DNA of 64,000 bases from Chionoecetes opilio (GCA_016584305.1 JACEEZ010020491.1:127501-191500); one strand, 5' to 3'; counted from the first letter of the stretch, positions 8,352 through 19,876 are shown. Made by a program: numbers and translations. The notes: generated by a model not told the origin, from the letters alone.

Positions 8352-9834
8352 TATTGCAAGTATCAGTAAATGAAACCCCAAAGAATGTTTTCAGTTACAT
8401 GTGCAAGAAGAAAGTTATCACAGCGAACATAGGTCCACTTGCACCTGAAAACGGTAAAAATACTAAAAATGAAATCGAGATGGCTGAAATATTAAATGAT
8501 GACTTTGCTTCTGTTTTTAGAGTTGAAGATATACATGGACTGGAAGAAGTGGGCTGCGATCAAAGTAACGTATTCCGTTGATCAGTTGCGAATACCTTGA
8601 GGACACAATCATTAAAGCAATAGATAAACTTAAAGTTAATAAAGACCTCAGGCATGACTGTATTGCACTGCGAGTTTTAAAGGAAGCGAAGCACCATAAT
8701 TGCAAACCTCTTTCAATATTTTTAACAAATCGCTAGATTCCGGCAAAGTCCCCTGCGATTGGAAACTTGCAAATGTTACTCCAATACAGAAAAAAGGTGA
8801 TTTGACAAAACCAAACAACTACAGACCGATCAGCCTCACATCCGTAGTCTGTAAATTAATGGAAACAGTAATACGAGACAATGTGGTAAAAGATTTTGAA
8901 GAAAATAATCTGATCAAAAACTCCCAGCACGGCTTTCGTAATAAACGTTCTTGCTTCACAAGTCTGCTATACTTTTTAATGATGTATACAGCACGTTTGA
9001 TGAGACGAAAGCAGTAGATGTTATTTATCTTGACTTGCAAAAAGCGTTAGACAAATTCCCCCATAAGCGTTTACTTAAGAAATTAAAGTCTCACGACATA
9101 ACTGGAAATATCTTAAATTGGCTTGAAGACTGGCTTTCTGAGAGAAAACAGCGCGTCGTAATTAATGGAAAAGCATCTAGCTGGCAATATGTTTTAAGTG
9201 GTGTACCGCAGGGATCTGTACTAGGTCCTGTACTTTTCTTAATCTATGTAAACGATATTGACGAAGGCCTCACCTGTAAGATGTCAAAGTTTGCGGACGA
9301 TACTAAAATAACGAATAAAGTAATCACAACTGCCGATAAGATGCAATTGCAATCTGACCTTGATCGCTTAGTTAGTTGGGCAAAGAAATGTCAGATTAAA
9401 TTTAATACCGAGTGTAAGGTTTTGCATATAGGAAGTAATAACGATCAAATTAACTACTCATTGGACGGACATGAACTTTCCAATGTCACCGAAGAAAAAG
9501 ACTTGGGGATTATTATAAGCAGCGACCTCAAGCCCAGTAAACATTGTTCAGAAGTTGTTAGGACGGCTAACAAATTAACTGGTTTCATAAGAAGAACTTT
9601 CGAATATATGTCTGAAAAAGTCATTCATACATTTTTCAATGCGATCGTACGTCCTCATCTTGAATATTGCGTTCAGTTCTAGTCACCCTTCTATAGAAAA
9701 GATATAATCAAACTGGAGAGAGTACAAAGAAAAGTCACAAAAATGATTCCGCGCTAGCGAAACAAGCCATACGAAGAGCGATTGAAGGAACTTAACTTGT
9801 TCAGTTTGTCAAAACGTAGATTGCGAGGAGACTT
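8352..9834 (+). pseudogene. CR1 ORF2: reverse transcriptase domain
   Basis: Continues the CR1 ORF2 after the BEL insertion. Blocks in order are NETPKNVFSYMCKKK, DWKLANVTPIQKKGD (RT fingers, about 8760-8800), NNYRPISLTSVVCKLME, NSQHGFRNKRSC, VDVIYLDLQKALDK (catalytic Asp of motif A, about 9020), VLSGVPQGSVLGPVLFL (motif B), FADDTKI (catalytic FADD, 9290-9310), and the thumb region through RPHLEYCVQF. It then continues past a stop at about 9680 as DIIKLERVQRKVTKMIPR. Frameshifts occur near 8580, 8700 and 8955-9000. The MITE cuts the frame at RRLRGDF. Confidence 0.85.
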
Positions 9835-9835
9835 C

Positions 9836-10192
9836 AGGCCTCTTCCATTTGCGACATTTCAGGAACCAGTTCACGGAACCCAAGAATTCAGGCGTTCCAT
9901 TTGCGCACGAAAACCTGGGTCCGAGGCGACGCGCTTAGTGACTCAGCAAAACCCTTGAACTTTCTCTACCCACATTGGGACGTCGGTAGCCTGGGTAGAG
10001 TTTTCAGTTCATAACAAACAATGGCCGCCTTGGGCCCTATTTCTCTTATCGTGTAGGGTTTTCCGCATGCACGAGTCGGAAAGGATGTCAGACAGGCCTA
10101 CAAGGGGCACTGGTGGAGGAATGCGTTCCCGCGATCTTAAACTTGGTATGATCCCTTCACATCACAGCTGAGTTACCACTTTTTATTTTTTT

Positions 10193-10289
<97 letters not shown>

Positions 10290-10355
10290 CTCTCTCTCTC
10301 TCTCTCCCCCCCCTCCTCCGGGGGGGGGGAGAGAGAGCTAGATCTCTCTCTCTCT

Positions 10356-10413
<58 letters not shown>

Positions 10414-10578
10414 CCCCCCTCTCCCTTCCTCTTGCCTCGCCAGCTGAGTTTTGTTTGTAAACAAAAAAACGGGGTTTTTGCGTTCCATTTGTGACACCCG
10501 AACCCAGAACCAGGAACTGAATCCAACCCTGAACTGAAAGAACTGGTTCTGGAACTTGGGCACAAATGGAAGAGGCCT
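9836..10578. mobile_element. 743-bp MITE with inverted ends and a large (CT)n core
   Basis: Both ends read AGGCCTCTTCCATTTG in opposite orientation, and similarity continues for about 40 bp (GGAACCAGTTC). The core is about 235 bp of (CT)n and C-runs (10198-10432). Glu/Arg-rich frames on the minus strand are this microsatellite. The element splits the CR1 frame between RRLRGDF and IEVFKMFHGF-like residues. Termini beginning (C)AGGCCT resemble hAT-type MITEs, but I cannot find a clean 8-bp target duplication, so the class is left open. Confidence 0.75.
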
Positions 10579-11141
10579 TTAATATAATTGTTTAAAATGT
10601 TCCATGGCTTCGATAATGTTAACATAAACGACTATTTGAATATTGATTGGAATAGCACTACTCGTAGTAATGGATACAAAAGATCATTGTTAAGCGATTT
10701 CGGTCACATGAACCGAAGCACTTTTCTTTAATAGAGTTGTCAATATATGGAACTCTCTTCCAGCACAAGTAGTTATATTAACACGGTTGAGGCGTTTCAG
10801 AACAAACTGGATAAATACTTAGCATCAACTGCCCAACTCGATTACTTCGGCCCTACGTAAACTCATTTTTTTTTTGGAGCGTTAGCTTTAGTTTAGAGTA
10901 TGTCTCTCCTTCAATCTTTTCTATAAAATTCCATGGCAGTATTTTCTATACTGCATGGTGATCTTTCTCACTTTTTCTTGCCGGCCTCGGCCGGAAGGAG
11001 AGGTGGGTGGGGAGGAGCCTTCAACTTTACTATTCTTTTACCTCTAACACGTAGAAACTATAGTGGTAGAAAGTAGTCACACAGACAGCCTCGTTTGGCC
11101 CAGTAGGGCTGTTGCTGTCTTTCTTCCTTTGTATTCCTTTG
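10579..11141 (+). pseudogene. CR1 ORF2 C-terminus and 3' UTR
   Basis: The frame resumes with MFHGFDNVNINDYLNIDW, NGYKRSLL, FGHMNRSTFL, a stop near 10730, then VVNIWNSLPAQVV and FRTNW, the usual C-terminal signature of arthropod CR1 ORF2. A short 3' UTR follows, with a GC-rich GCCGGCCTCGGCCGG palindrome near 10980, ending in GGGCTGTTGCTGTC and TTTGTATTCCTTTG, a simple-repeat 3' end as expected for CR1. Confidence 0.75.
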
Positions 11142-11164
11142 ACTCAGAAAAATGACTGCATCAG

Positions 11165-11820
11165 ATCATAGGCAAAAACAAGTTCAGTGATCTTGGTGTA
11201 GCCGAGAGATACTCCACAATCATTTTGATCTAAAACTTTGCCCAATAACCAGTCTATACAAGTGTTGAAAAGGGATGAGGCAAGTACGCACCCTTGCATC
11301 ACTCCTGTATTCACAGGAAAGAAGCAGCATACACCTCCCAACACTTCACAGCACTCTCAGTTACAGAGTACAGACCAAGCATTAAACAAATAGTCCTTGC
11401 ATGAATGAAAAAAGATCCAGAGTGACTCACGATGCACTGAGTCTAACGCCTTAATCTCACATTTTTGAAATCAACATAAGCTGCAAGCATCCCTGTCGAA
11501 ACTCACGTCGGCATTCCACCAGGACACGAAGCGCAAGGTTATTGTCTTACCAGGCGTGAACCCAGACTGCTGAGGTCCCTGATGCTTCAGCAGATGGCTG
11601 CGGATCCGTGTCAGCAATAGATGGGCAAGCACCTTTTCTAGCACGCTGAGCAATGTAATTCCACGGTAATTGTTGCAGTCCTGACGGTTCCGTATCCCTT
11701 TACAGATAGGGACGACCAGCCCCATTTTCCAGTTAGGAGGAATGGTACTTGATTTCCACGGCAGCAGGACAGCATGCACCGCGGATCAGGTCCTCAGCTG
11801 AGGAGCCCGCCTGATATTAC
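11165..11820 (-). pseudogene. RTE-like LINE reverse-transcriptase fragment, copy A of a duplicated piece
   Basis: Minus-strand frames include PPNWKMGLVVPICKGIRNRQ, DCNNYRGITLLSVLEKVLAH, QQSGFTPGK, NTGVMQGCVLASSLFNTC and TKITELVFAYD (FADD motif degraded to FAYD). The piece is nearly identical to 12566-13220 and stops close to a single N at 11846. About 60 bp between FTPGK and VNTG (motif A, YVDLKKAFD) are shortened in both copies. The near-identity and the N suggest an unresolved assembly overlap rather than two insertions. Confidence 0.8.
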
Positions 11821-11846
11821 AAAAAAACCCCTGCCTTCCCCCAACN

Positions 11847-12565
11847 ACTGGCACTTTCCAGGGGACATTGCCCACCCCATGAGACAACGCCCGATTCACC
11901 GAAACGTGGACGATTCAGTCCCAACATGATAGGGGACTATTGCTGGACGCTACAACGTGAAAGCAGCTGCTCCTACAAACGAAAGAGCAAACTACCGAAA
12001 CACTTCTGATGTACTATGGAGCAGGGTGAGTACTTTTGTGTGTTAGGTATAGTTTTGATCATATGTATATTTAATACCAATTTGAGATCTTGACTGTTCT
12101 TCTGAAGAACAGTCTAGATCTGACTGTTTTTCGAACTAGCGCATCTTTCTCCCAAAAAAATCTCGAATTTGTGTTCCAAAATACAGATAAATATATATAT
12201 ATAAAGTCAAAATTTACTGTGATTTGGCATATTTTCGGATATTTCCAAGATTTGGCACATTTTCGGATATATTTGGTACATAATTTAAGTATATTTTTTG
12301 CCAGATATGTACATTAGGTCCTAATAAAGCCGCAGGCACCACCATAACTTAATTACGAGTAATATATATTAACGTAAGGGGATTGTTTCGATTAATTATA
12401 TAAATATATATAAGTATATAATTATAATAGCTATTAAAATGTAAAATGCCGATATTTCAAAAAATATACGTGTTAGAGAAAAGGCAATGCCATTTTTTAA
12501 ATCAGCAGCAAAAATGTTTTCCAACCCACACACAATGAACTCAGAACCATTTTTTGGTGTCGACC
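11847..12565. other. Unassigned spacer with a small open segment and a perfect short palindrome
   Basis: Just after the N, about 54 codons are open on the plus strand (SRGHCPPHE ... MIGDYCWTLQRES ... YKRKSKLPKHF), reminiscent of a transposase or other repeat-derived protein but not one I can name. A palindrome GACTGTTCTTC/GAAGAACAGTC lies at 12092-12114. The rest is AT-rich with a twice-repeated TTTGGCA(C/T)ATTTTCGGATAT. No element ends seen. Confidence 0.4.
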
Positions 12566-13920
12566 AGTGTCATAGGCAAAAACAAGTTCAGTGATCTTGG
12601 TGTAGCCGAGAGATACTCCACAATCATTTTGATCTAAAACTTTGCCCAATAACCAGTCTATACAAGTGTTGAAAAGGGATGGGGCAAGTACGCACCCTTG
12701 CATCACTCCTGTATTCACAGGAAAGAAGCAGCATACACCTCCCCAACACTTCACAGCACTCTCAGTTACAGAGTACAGACCAAGCATTAAACAAATAGTC
12801 CTTGCATGAATGAAAAAAGAGTGACTCACGATGCACTGAGTCTAACGCCTTAATTTCACATTTTTGAAATCAACATAAGCTGCAAGCATCCCCTGTCGAA
12901 ACTCACGTCGGCATTCCACCAGGACACGAAGCGCCAGGTTATTGTCTTACCAGGCGTGAACCCAGACTGCTGAGGTCCCTGATGCTTCAGCAGATGGCTG
13001 CGGATCCGTGTCAGCAATAGATGGGCAAGCACCTTGTCTAGCACGCTGAGCCATGTAATTCCACGGTAATTGTTGCAGTCCTGACGGTTCCGTATCCCTT
13101 TACAGATAGGGACGACCAGCCCCATTTTCCAGTTAGGAGGAATGGTACTTGATTTCCAGACGGCAGTCAGGACAGCATGCCACCCGCGGATCATGGTTTC
13201 GCCTCCAGCTTTGAGGAGCTCCGCACTGATATTACAAACACCAGCTGCCTTTCCACTCGTCAATTTTGCTACAGCCTATCTGACCTCGTCAAGAGAAGGT
13301 GCGGTTTCTATAATAGCAGGATCGGCATCCACTCCCCGTAATCCAGTGGTGTGATGTTGCCCAATTGATGGGTCCACCATGAGCAACTGCCCAATGTACT
13401 CAGTCCAACGAGCCATCTGCCCATCCATGTCCGACACGAGGCGCCCATATGTTGCTCAGATAGCATTCGCCCGAAATGGAGACTTGGAACGGAGCTTTTT
13501 CAGGGCTCAGTAGGCGGATCGGAGGTCATTAGAGTTGAAATGACCCTCGACATCCTCAGCGAGACTCATGACATACCTCTCCTAGTCTCTCCCCAGGAGG
13601 GTTCTAGTCCTGCGTGACAGAGCAATGTGCTGGTCCTGCTTCCCAGCAAGTCTGGCAGCGCGACTCTCCCCGATATTCTCCAGCGTCTTCGTCGGGAGAA
13701 AACCACGCCTTGACTTTGTGCGCTCCCCAATACACTCTTTGGCAGCCTGGAGAGTTTCACGTTTGAAGGTATTCTACAGGGTCCTCGAGGGCACCGAGTA
13801 CATCATACTGATTTGAGACTGCCACCGCGTACTCATGGGCACATCTCAAGCCCTTCAGCTTCTGAAGATGAAATACGGTATGGTTACCAAATAGAGATTA
13901 TTCTGGACTTGGCATGAAGC
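12566..13920 (-). pseudogene. RTE-like LINE: endonuclease-RT linker and reverse transcriptase, copy B
   Basis: Minus strand, reading from 13920 down: a linker (FKRETLQAAKECIGER-like, then KTLENIGESRAARLAGK), MDGQMARWTEYIGQLL, SLDEVR-AVAKLTSGKAAGVC, ISAELLKAGGETMIRG, KMGLVVPICKG, QQSGFTPGK, NTGVMQGCVLAPSLF and LVFAYD. The upstream endonuclease of the same element is found at 19877-20455, displaced by the transposon at 13924-19873. Across that transposon the LINE codons ATLK and LHAKS rejoin when one TTA is counted once. Scattered stops and frameshifts mark it as a dead copy. Confidence 0.85.
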
Positions 13921-13923
13921 TTA

Positions 13924-14378
13924 TAGTCCAGCAGCCAACTAGCTTAACCTGGAAGTAGAGTATATACAATGTTTTTGGGTTGATTTGGGTCACTGAGTCC
14001 ATAAATAATAAGAATCCGCTTGATGACACCCTGTCACCTATGGGCATTTTTTCTAATTTGCATAAAACCAAGATGGCCGCCATTGTTCTACTGTATATAC
14101 TATAATTAAGATATCTCGGCTTCTGGAAGGGATTTTAAAACATTCTAAAATATTTTAACGGGGATTTAAGACATTAGAAACCCAATGGATTAACCTTTAT
14201 TATGATTTGACAACTCCTTCATTTACATATATCCAAGATGGCCGCCGTCAAACCTCTCGGGAGACCGGTTTCATGTCACCACGTTATCTAATTATTATTT
14301 TGGGCTCAGTGACCCAAATCAACCTAAAAAAATTGTATATACTCCACTTCCAGGTTAAGCTAGTTGGCTGCTGGACTA
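13924..14378. repeat. Foldback left end of the Academ-like element (MITE-like unit)
   Basis: Within the left end, bases 14300-14378 are an inverted copy of 13924-14000 (GGGTCACTGAG/CTCAGTGACCC and AACCTGGAAGT/ACTTCCAGGTT and the terminal TAGTCCAGCAGCC). The left 455 bp can therefore fold back and looks like a complete MITE of the same family. No target duplication flanks the unit by itself (TTA left, TCC right), and the right end of the transposon lacks the inner copy. I take it as part of the larger element. Confidence 0.8.
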
Positions 14379-14498
14379 TCCAGGCATTATTATACTAGTA
14401 CGTTATGATATACAGATGTTACAACCTTGTAGTGGCAAACAACTACTAGTATACAGTTCAATGTTTCGTTGTTTTTTCTAATGTAATATATTCTATTT

Positions 14499-17400
14499 TC
14501 AGTGAAAGAAATATGGAGGAAGAAGAGTGTTATTTCAAGTGGAGGTTTGGATGTGAAAAGATGTGCCAAAAGACTTGAGCTCTGCTGGGAGTGCAAGAAT
14601 AAAGACAATAATCAAGTATAGCAAATAATATGGTGATGGCCTACATGTGGTGCTACAAGAAAAACTTGACGCTAACAGTGACCTTGCGATTCAGTGTCAC
14701 AGAAACTGTGTGTCGACGTATGTTTCACAACACAGGTAAATAGACACCTCAAAAGACAAGGAATCCCACCACAGAAGTCGGCAAGTATATTAAAGAAACA
14801 ACGACGTTCTGGTGCATCTAACTTTGAGTTCCTGCACCATTGTATATTCTGTGGCTTTCCGTGTAATATTGAAAAGGATCCAAAGCACCCCGATCGCTGG
14901 AGACGTGCTGTTTTATGCAGGACTGCTGATCGAGGTAGTGGTGCAAAATCATTCAAAGACGTAATTCTTGAAACATGTGACACTCGAAATGATGGCTGGG
15001 ATAGCGAAGTGAGAGTACGTGTCCTGGGAGCGCTCAGTGACTTGCATGCTGCCGATGCTCGTTACTATGTTGATTGCATGTCGAAATTCCTGGGCGAAAG
15101 ATCGGTCAAGTATGCATCTGCAAGCGTATCACATGCTGGACAAGATGACGATGCTTTCAATGCGCTTGTTACCGAACTTAGTCAAGACCTTTCTCAAATC
15201 TGGAACTCTGTAGAGTTGTTCCAGTTGTATGAAGACAATGGGGGTACCATGACTGACGGCATGAAAACAATTGGTGAAACAACTTTTACATCACTTTGGT
15301 GAAGAGCTCCTTGTGTTATCGTCTCCTGGCGTAGCTAACCTCGTTGAATTTAGAAGCAAAACCTTGGGTCTCCTAAAACTGGTTCCATCTGAGGACTATT
15401 GTGAACTAGATAGTGCAATCAACAGTGTGGGAAAGAGGATCATTCAAGAACTCCAAGATGTAGAGCACAGTAAACGGCATTATGACATCCGAATTGACAA
15501 AGACAGTGCCGCAGACTGTGTAAGTGACACACTATTTCATCTGCTAGCGAAAATATCGCCGAAACTAGACAAAACTCTACCATCAATACTCATTGGCAAT
15601 ATCGTTACCAGTTTGCTCAGGAACATCCCAACAACGCTTCAGATTGCACTAGGTATGATTATGAAAGACTCAAAGGACATAGTAAAACAACTGCATCATT
15701 TTGAAGTCTCGTGCTTATATGATGAAATTCTTCGCTTCAAGAAATCGGCCGCAGTAGCAGCCGCCACAGAAACCAGTCTGACTGGTTTATCTGATTGTCA
15801 TGTGGGGTTAGTGCAGGCAGTCGCTGACAGCTTTGATGCGGACATATCTTCTCAAAATGGAAAGTTGTCCACACATTCCTTAGCTCTACTTCTGAACCAG
15901 CCACAACAGACATCTGTATCACAGGATGTTGTGCAGCAAACGATCCCCCGTGTGAAGAAAGCTGATATGCCAACTCCAATTCAATATGAACTGGAGATTC
16001 AACGATACAATGGACCAAAGAAACCAAACATGCCCATGAAAGCTACCAGGAGAGTAGTATTGCCTCTAAAGCTCTTGGCTCACAAGGTCATTGCAAAAGA
16101 GAGAGCTAAGGTAAATGACTTTGCCTTTATCAAAGACATTACGTCTGGTGATGCATGTCCTGAGTTCAACGGATACAACACAAAACTGTGTCGAGAGCAT
16201 GGGCAGTCCCTGTCACCCAAGAATAAAGCAGTGTACATGCCTCTTATCGACATGCCACCAGCAGATCCCGATACGATGATGACCGCCTCAGTACAAGCTG
16301 AAAGGCTAACAGCACAAACTGGCCAAGAGTTTACCATCTTTACATGTGATCAACAACTGTACAGGGTATCATTACAGATAATATGGACATATCCAGAGCA
16401 GTTTGAACATGTGGTACTGCGTCTTTGCGGCATGCATATGCTAATGAGCTTTGTTGGGGCAGTTAGAAGCTTAATGGCAGAAAGTGGACTCGCAGAGGTC
16501 ATGAATGAAGCATTTTCGGGAGTTGCAAAAATGTTGTCTGGAAAGAAGTTCCCACAGAATGTGCGCACCCTTCGCATTGTTGATGAGGAACTGCTGCGTA
16601 GGATTGTACAGGACAATAACATGGCAAGTTATGATGAACTCATCTTATGCCTTGACGATGTGGCAAGCAGCAGAACGGCAAAGTTGTGGATCGATGTGGT
16701 TATCAAACCCGTCTTCATCATGATGCAGTACATCAGAGCAGAGAGGGAAGGTGACTGGCCACTTCATCTAGAGGCTGTTCAACAGATGATGCCTTACTTC
16801 TTTGCCAGCGGGCATGTCAATTATGCACGATATGGGCTATATTACCTTCGGTCAATGGAAGGAATGCCATCAGAGGTCAGAGATAGATTCATGAAAGGTG
16901 AACATGTCATGCACCACATTCCAGGTGTATGGAACGGCATCTGGAGTGACATATTCATAGAAACCACCTTCATGAGGTATGGTCAGTCATGGAGGAATCA
17001 TTAGAATCACACTGCGACCAGACACTCTGAAGACATGGGCACTTGGTCTCCACATTCGAAGCAAGCTGGTTGAAGACATTGCCCGTATGAGTGACCCAGA
17101 TCATGCAGCAAGACAGGACACCCACAAAGAGGAGCAGAAATCAAGGATTGCAGCAGACGCAGCTGACAAGGCAACCATTCGTCAAAAGTTAGATCGGAGC
17201 ATCGATCCTCTGTCCACCAGCAACGAAGCAGACAAGATAGTGAACATTGTCAGTGGTCAAGTGGCACCTGTTTCAGTAGACGTGGATAAGACTGTGGCCA
17301 TTGGGACCAAACAAATGGAAGAATTCGAGGATTCTTGGCCAGATGGCTTCTACAATCTCATTTCAAAGAAGACGGTGACAATGCAAGTAACAAAGAAGCA

Positions 17401-18966
17401 TGTGAATATTGGTACAGCAAAGTTGTTCAATACCACCCTTCTCTTTTCACGAGTCACAAGACTCCAGGCTAGCTGCCGTGACACAATAGACATCAAGACA
17501 TTACTATCGTATGAGCTATCCCCGGTGCCTACATCGATGTTCAACGACTCGGGTGACATGAGAACGGGAAAGGCTAAGGCACAGTTGAAGAAGCAACTAC
17601 AAGTTGAGATGTCATCAACAAACGTATTACCCAAAGTCAAATGTAGGGTGCTAGATGGTTCAGCTGTCCTCTGGGTGATACACTGGCCAGCGAATGGGAC
17701 AGTCCGCGACTTTGTTGTGAACTTCAAACAGTACATCCAACAGAAACTTATTTCTAGCGATGTCTATCTCGTGTTCGACAGGTACCAGGATTTCAGTACC
17801 AAGAGTACGACCAGATGCAATAGAACAACAGAAGTAGGCAGAGTACATCGACTGGCTCTATATACACCTCTACCCCCACAGAAAGTTGTCCTGACAGTGT
17901 CAGAAAATAAATCACAGCTGATGGAAATTATCTGTGAAGAGCTGACCAGAGACACTACCTTCCATCGAGACTACACAATGACCCACAAACTTGTCATCAC
18001 TAGCAGTAATAACACACCTGTTGAAATAAGTTATGGAGGAGTGGTGATCCACCGGGAAGACATGTCTACATCTCATGAAGAGGCAGACTGCATCATTGTT
18101 CAACAAGCAGTAACAGTTGCGATTGAATGCCAAGTAGACGTGTCAGTGATTGCAGATGACACCGACGTCTTCATCCTTCTGCTTTACCACTACTTTGAGC
18201 GACAGTTAACCAGTCACATGATCATGGAATTGCCGATTCATGGTAGAACCGTTATTGACATACAAGCTACTGTTAAACAGCAGCAGAGCATAGTAGATGG
18301 ACTGCTGTCTATGCACGCCCTATCGGGTTGTGATACATGTGCATGCTATTTCGGTATAGGTAAAGTCAGGGTACTGAAAGTACTGCGAGAAGGCTAATCC
18401 TTGTCACTTTTGAGTGACATTCATGCATTGTTACCAGATATAACAAGACAGGCATCCAAGTTTTTGGCCGCATGCTTTGGACACAAGGACTGTAGCAGTA
18501 TGTCTGAGGCAAGGAAGAAGTCATGGGCCACAAAGGTTGGAAAGGGCACCACAGCCATACCAAAGCTGAAGTCTCTACCTTCCACAACAGAAGCATTTCT
18601 GGAAAATGTCAAACAACAGCAGACATCTGACTTTCCACACACCTGCAGGCAGCTGTGTGGAAACACGCTTTGGATCTAGACCCTCCCTCGCTAGATCCAA
18701 CGGAACATGGATACGTTCGTGACGACAGTTCCAAGACTATGTTGCCTAAATCGATACATGAAGATGTGTCCCTTGCTCCACAAGAGATTCTGAAGCTGAT
18801 TCGTTGCTCTTGTGAAAGTGAAAGACTTTGCAAATCAGGAAGATGTGGATGTGTGAGCGGTAAACTACCGTGCACTGTATTTTGAGGATGTCATGCTGAG
18901 GACTGTCATAACGATCTGACTAAATGTGATGTAGCCTCTGATGCAGATGACGACGATGACAATTAG
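14499..18966 (+). pseudogene. Academ-like transposase/nuclease: C2HC zinc finger, FEN1/XPG-like nuclease, CXC tail
   Basis: About 1,450 residues in pieces. A possible 3' splice site (TTCTATTTTCAG) precedes 14503. N-terminal Cys/His blocks: CHRNCVSTYVS, then CIFCG (about 14840) and AADARYYVDC (about 15060). A conserved middle region carries FFASGHVNYARYGLYYL and ETTFMRYG(H)SHGGII. The nuclease part has the FEN1/XPG order: YLVFDRYQ (first acidic block, about 17765), HEEAD (18075), IADDTDVFILL (18150) and HALSGCDTCACYFGIGKV (helix-hairpin-helix-like, 18315-18365). The last about 50 codons are cysteine-rich (RCSCESERLCKSGRCGC ... CHAEDCHN). Frameshifts near 14733, 15290, 16985 and 18665; a TAA at 18395; a TGA at 18883 where a Cys codon is expected. 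XPG-like nucleases cleave branched DNA. How such elements transpose is not known to me. Confidence 0.75.
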
Positions 18967-19474
18967 ACATAAAGGTATTAATGCCAACACAAACAAATGA
19001 GTGGAACATCATGTTGATAACTGTGTACAATGTCATGTACTATAAACTCTAATATCGCAGTAGTTAAAGGAGAAGAAATGTGAACGATTTATTTATGCGC
19101 CATGGCTTGCTCAGCATAGACACTACTAGAACATTATGACTTTTCAGTCACTTTATTCTATATAATGGATATCTGAAATTAGTTTACTTTATGACCTGGT
19201 GTCTGTCAGCTAAAATATATTCTAACGTATACGTCAATGACAAACTACTAATATTATATTGAAGGTGTTCAATGATATTGTCACCATTTAGATCAATCAA
19301 GCATGGCATTCAAAAGTGGCACAGCAAAATGTTAACAGATTGACAACGGCCATATTGGAATATGCAAATGAAGCTAATATATTTAAATTGTAATATAAGA
19401 TGTATTATATGGGACCTTTATTTTTTCACAACACTAAAACAAATCATTTAAAATGTATCCAAAATTGTATCCAG

Positions 19475-19873
19475 AATGTGGTGACATAAAACCGGTCTCC
19501 CGAGAGGTTTGATGGCGGCCATCTTGGATTTATGCAAATGAAGGATTTGTCAAATCATAATAAAAGTTATTCCATTGGATTCCTAATGTCTTAAACATTA
19601 AAAAAAATTACACGTTATTAATTACACGTTAAAACATTTTAGATTGGTTTAAAATCCCTTCTAGAAGCCGAGATATCTTAATTATAGTATATTCAATAGA
19701 ACACTGGCGGCCATCTTGGTTTTATGCAAATTAGAAGAAATGCCCAAAAGTGACAGGGTGTCATCAAGCGGATTGTTAATATTTATGGTCTCAGTGACCC
19801 AAATCAATAAAAAAACATTGTATATACTTTACTTCCAGGTATACACCTAAAATCCCATTTGGCTGCCAGACTA
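19475..19873. repeat. Right inverted terminal region of the Academ-like element
   Basis: Reverse complement matches the left end from the terminus inwards to the CCGGTCTCCCGAGAGG block, with several indels. From about 18967 to 19474 the sequence is AT-rich 3' flank of the transposase gene with no other recognisable feature. Confidence 0.8.
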
Positions 19874-19876
19874 TTA

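Larger units (their letters stand above)
1453..11141 (+). mobile_element. CR1-type LINE, nearly complete but split by two nested insertions
   Basis: Read in order, the window gives an ORF1 with zinc-finger and SGNH esterase (1526-2624), an AP-endonuclease domain (2635-3572), a reverse transcriptase (8352-9834), and a C-terminal segment plus 3' UTR ending in TTTGTATTCCTTTG (10579-11141). The ORF2 frame is interrupted by 3573-8351 (repeat plus BEL/Pao) and by 9836-10578 (MITE). Removing both leaves about 4.2 kb, a normal CR1 length, though roughly 60 codons between endonuclease and RT appear to be missing. Endonuclease, RT and the esterase ORF1 are hallmarks of the CR1/L2 group. The element is dead: it has stops and frameshifts as well as the inserts. 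Confidence 0.8.
13924..19873 (+). mobile_element. 5.95-kb Academ-like DNA transposon with TTA target duplication
   Basis: The outer ends are inverted: left TAGTCCAGCAGCCAAC, right (reverse complement) TAGTCTGGCAGCCAAA. Similarity continues for about 370 bp per side through blocks such as CCTGGAAGT, CCAAGATGGCCGCC and CTCGGGAGACCGG. TTA sits directly outside each end (13921-13923 and 19874-19876), and removing the element with one TTA restores the LINE reading frame. It encodes one large protein (14499-18966) with zinc-finger, FEN1/XPG-like nuclease and CXC regions. Academ elements are described as carrying a cysteine-rich motif, an XPG nuclease and 3-4-bp target duplications. The match in architecture is my inference. 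Only three frameshifts and two stops are visible, so the copy is young. Confidence 0.8.

Noticed and set aside
10183..10625. Arg/Glu-repeat frames on the minus strand
   Set aside because: Entirely the (CT)n core of the MITE at 9836-10578.
13566..13816. Two overlapping short frames in the LINE linker (both strands)
   Set aside because: Out of frame with the LINE protein that is readable here.
14207..14398. Small frame in the left end of the Academ-like element
   Set aside because: Lies in the non-coding inverted terminus and is not conserved in the right end.
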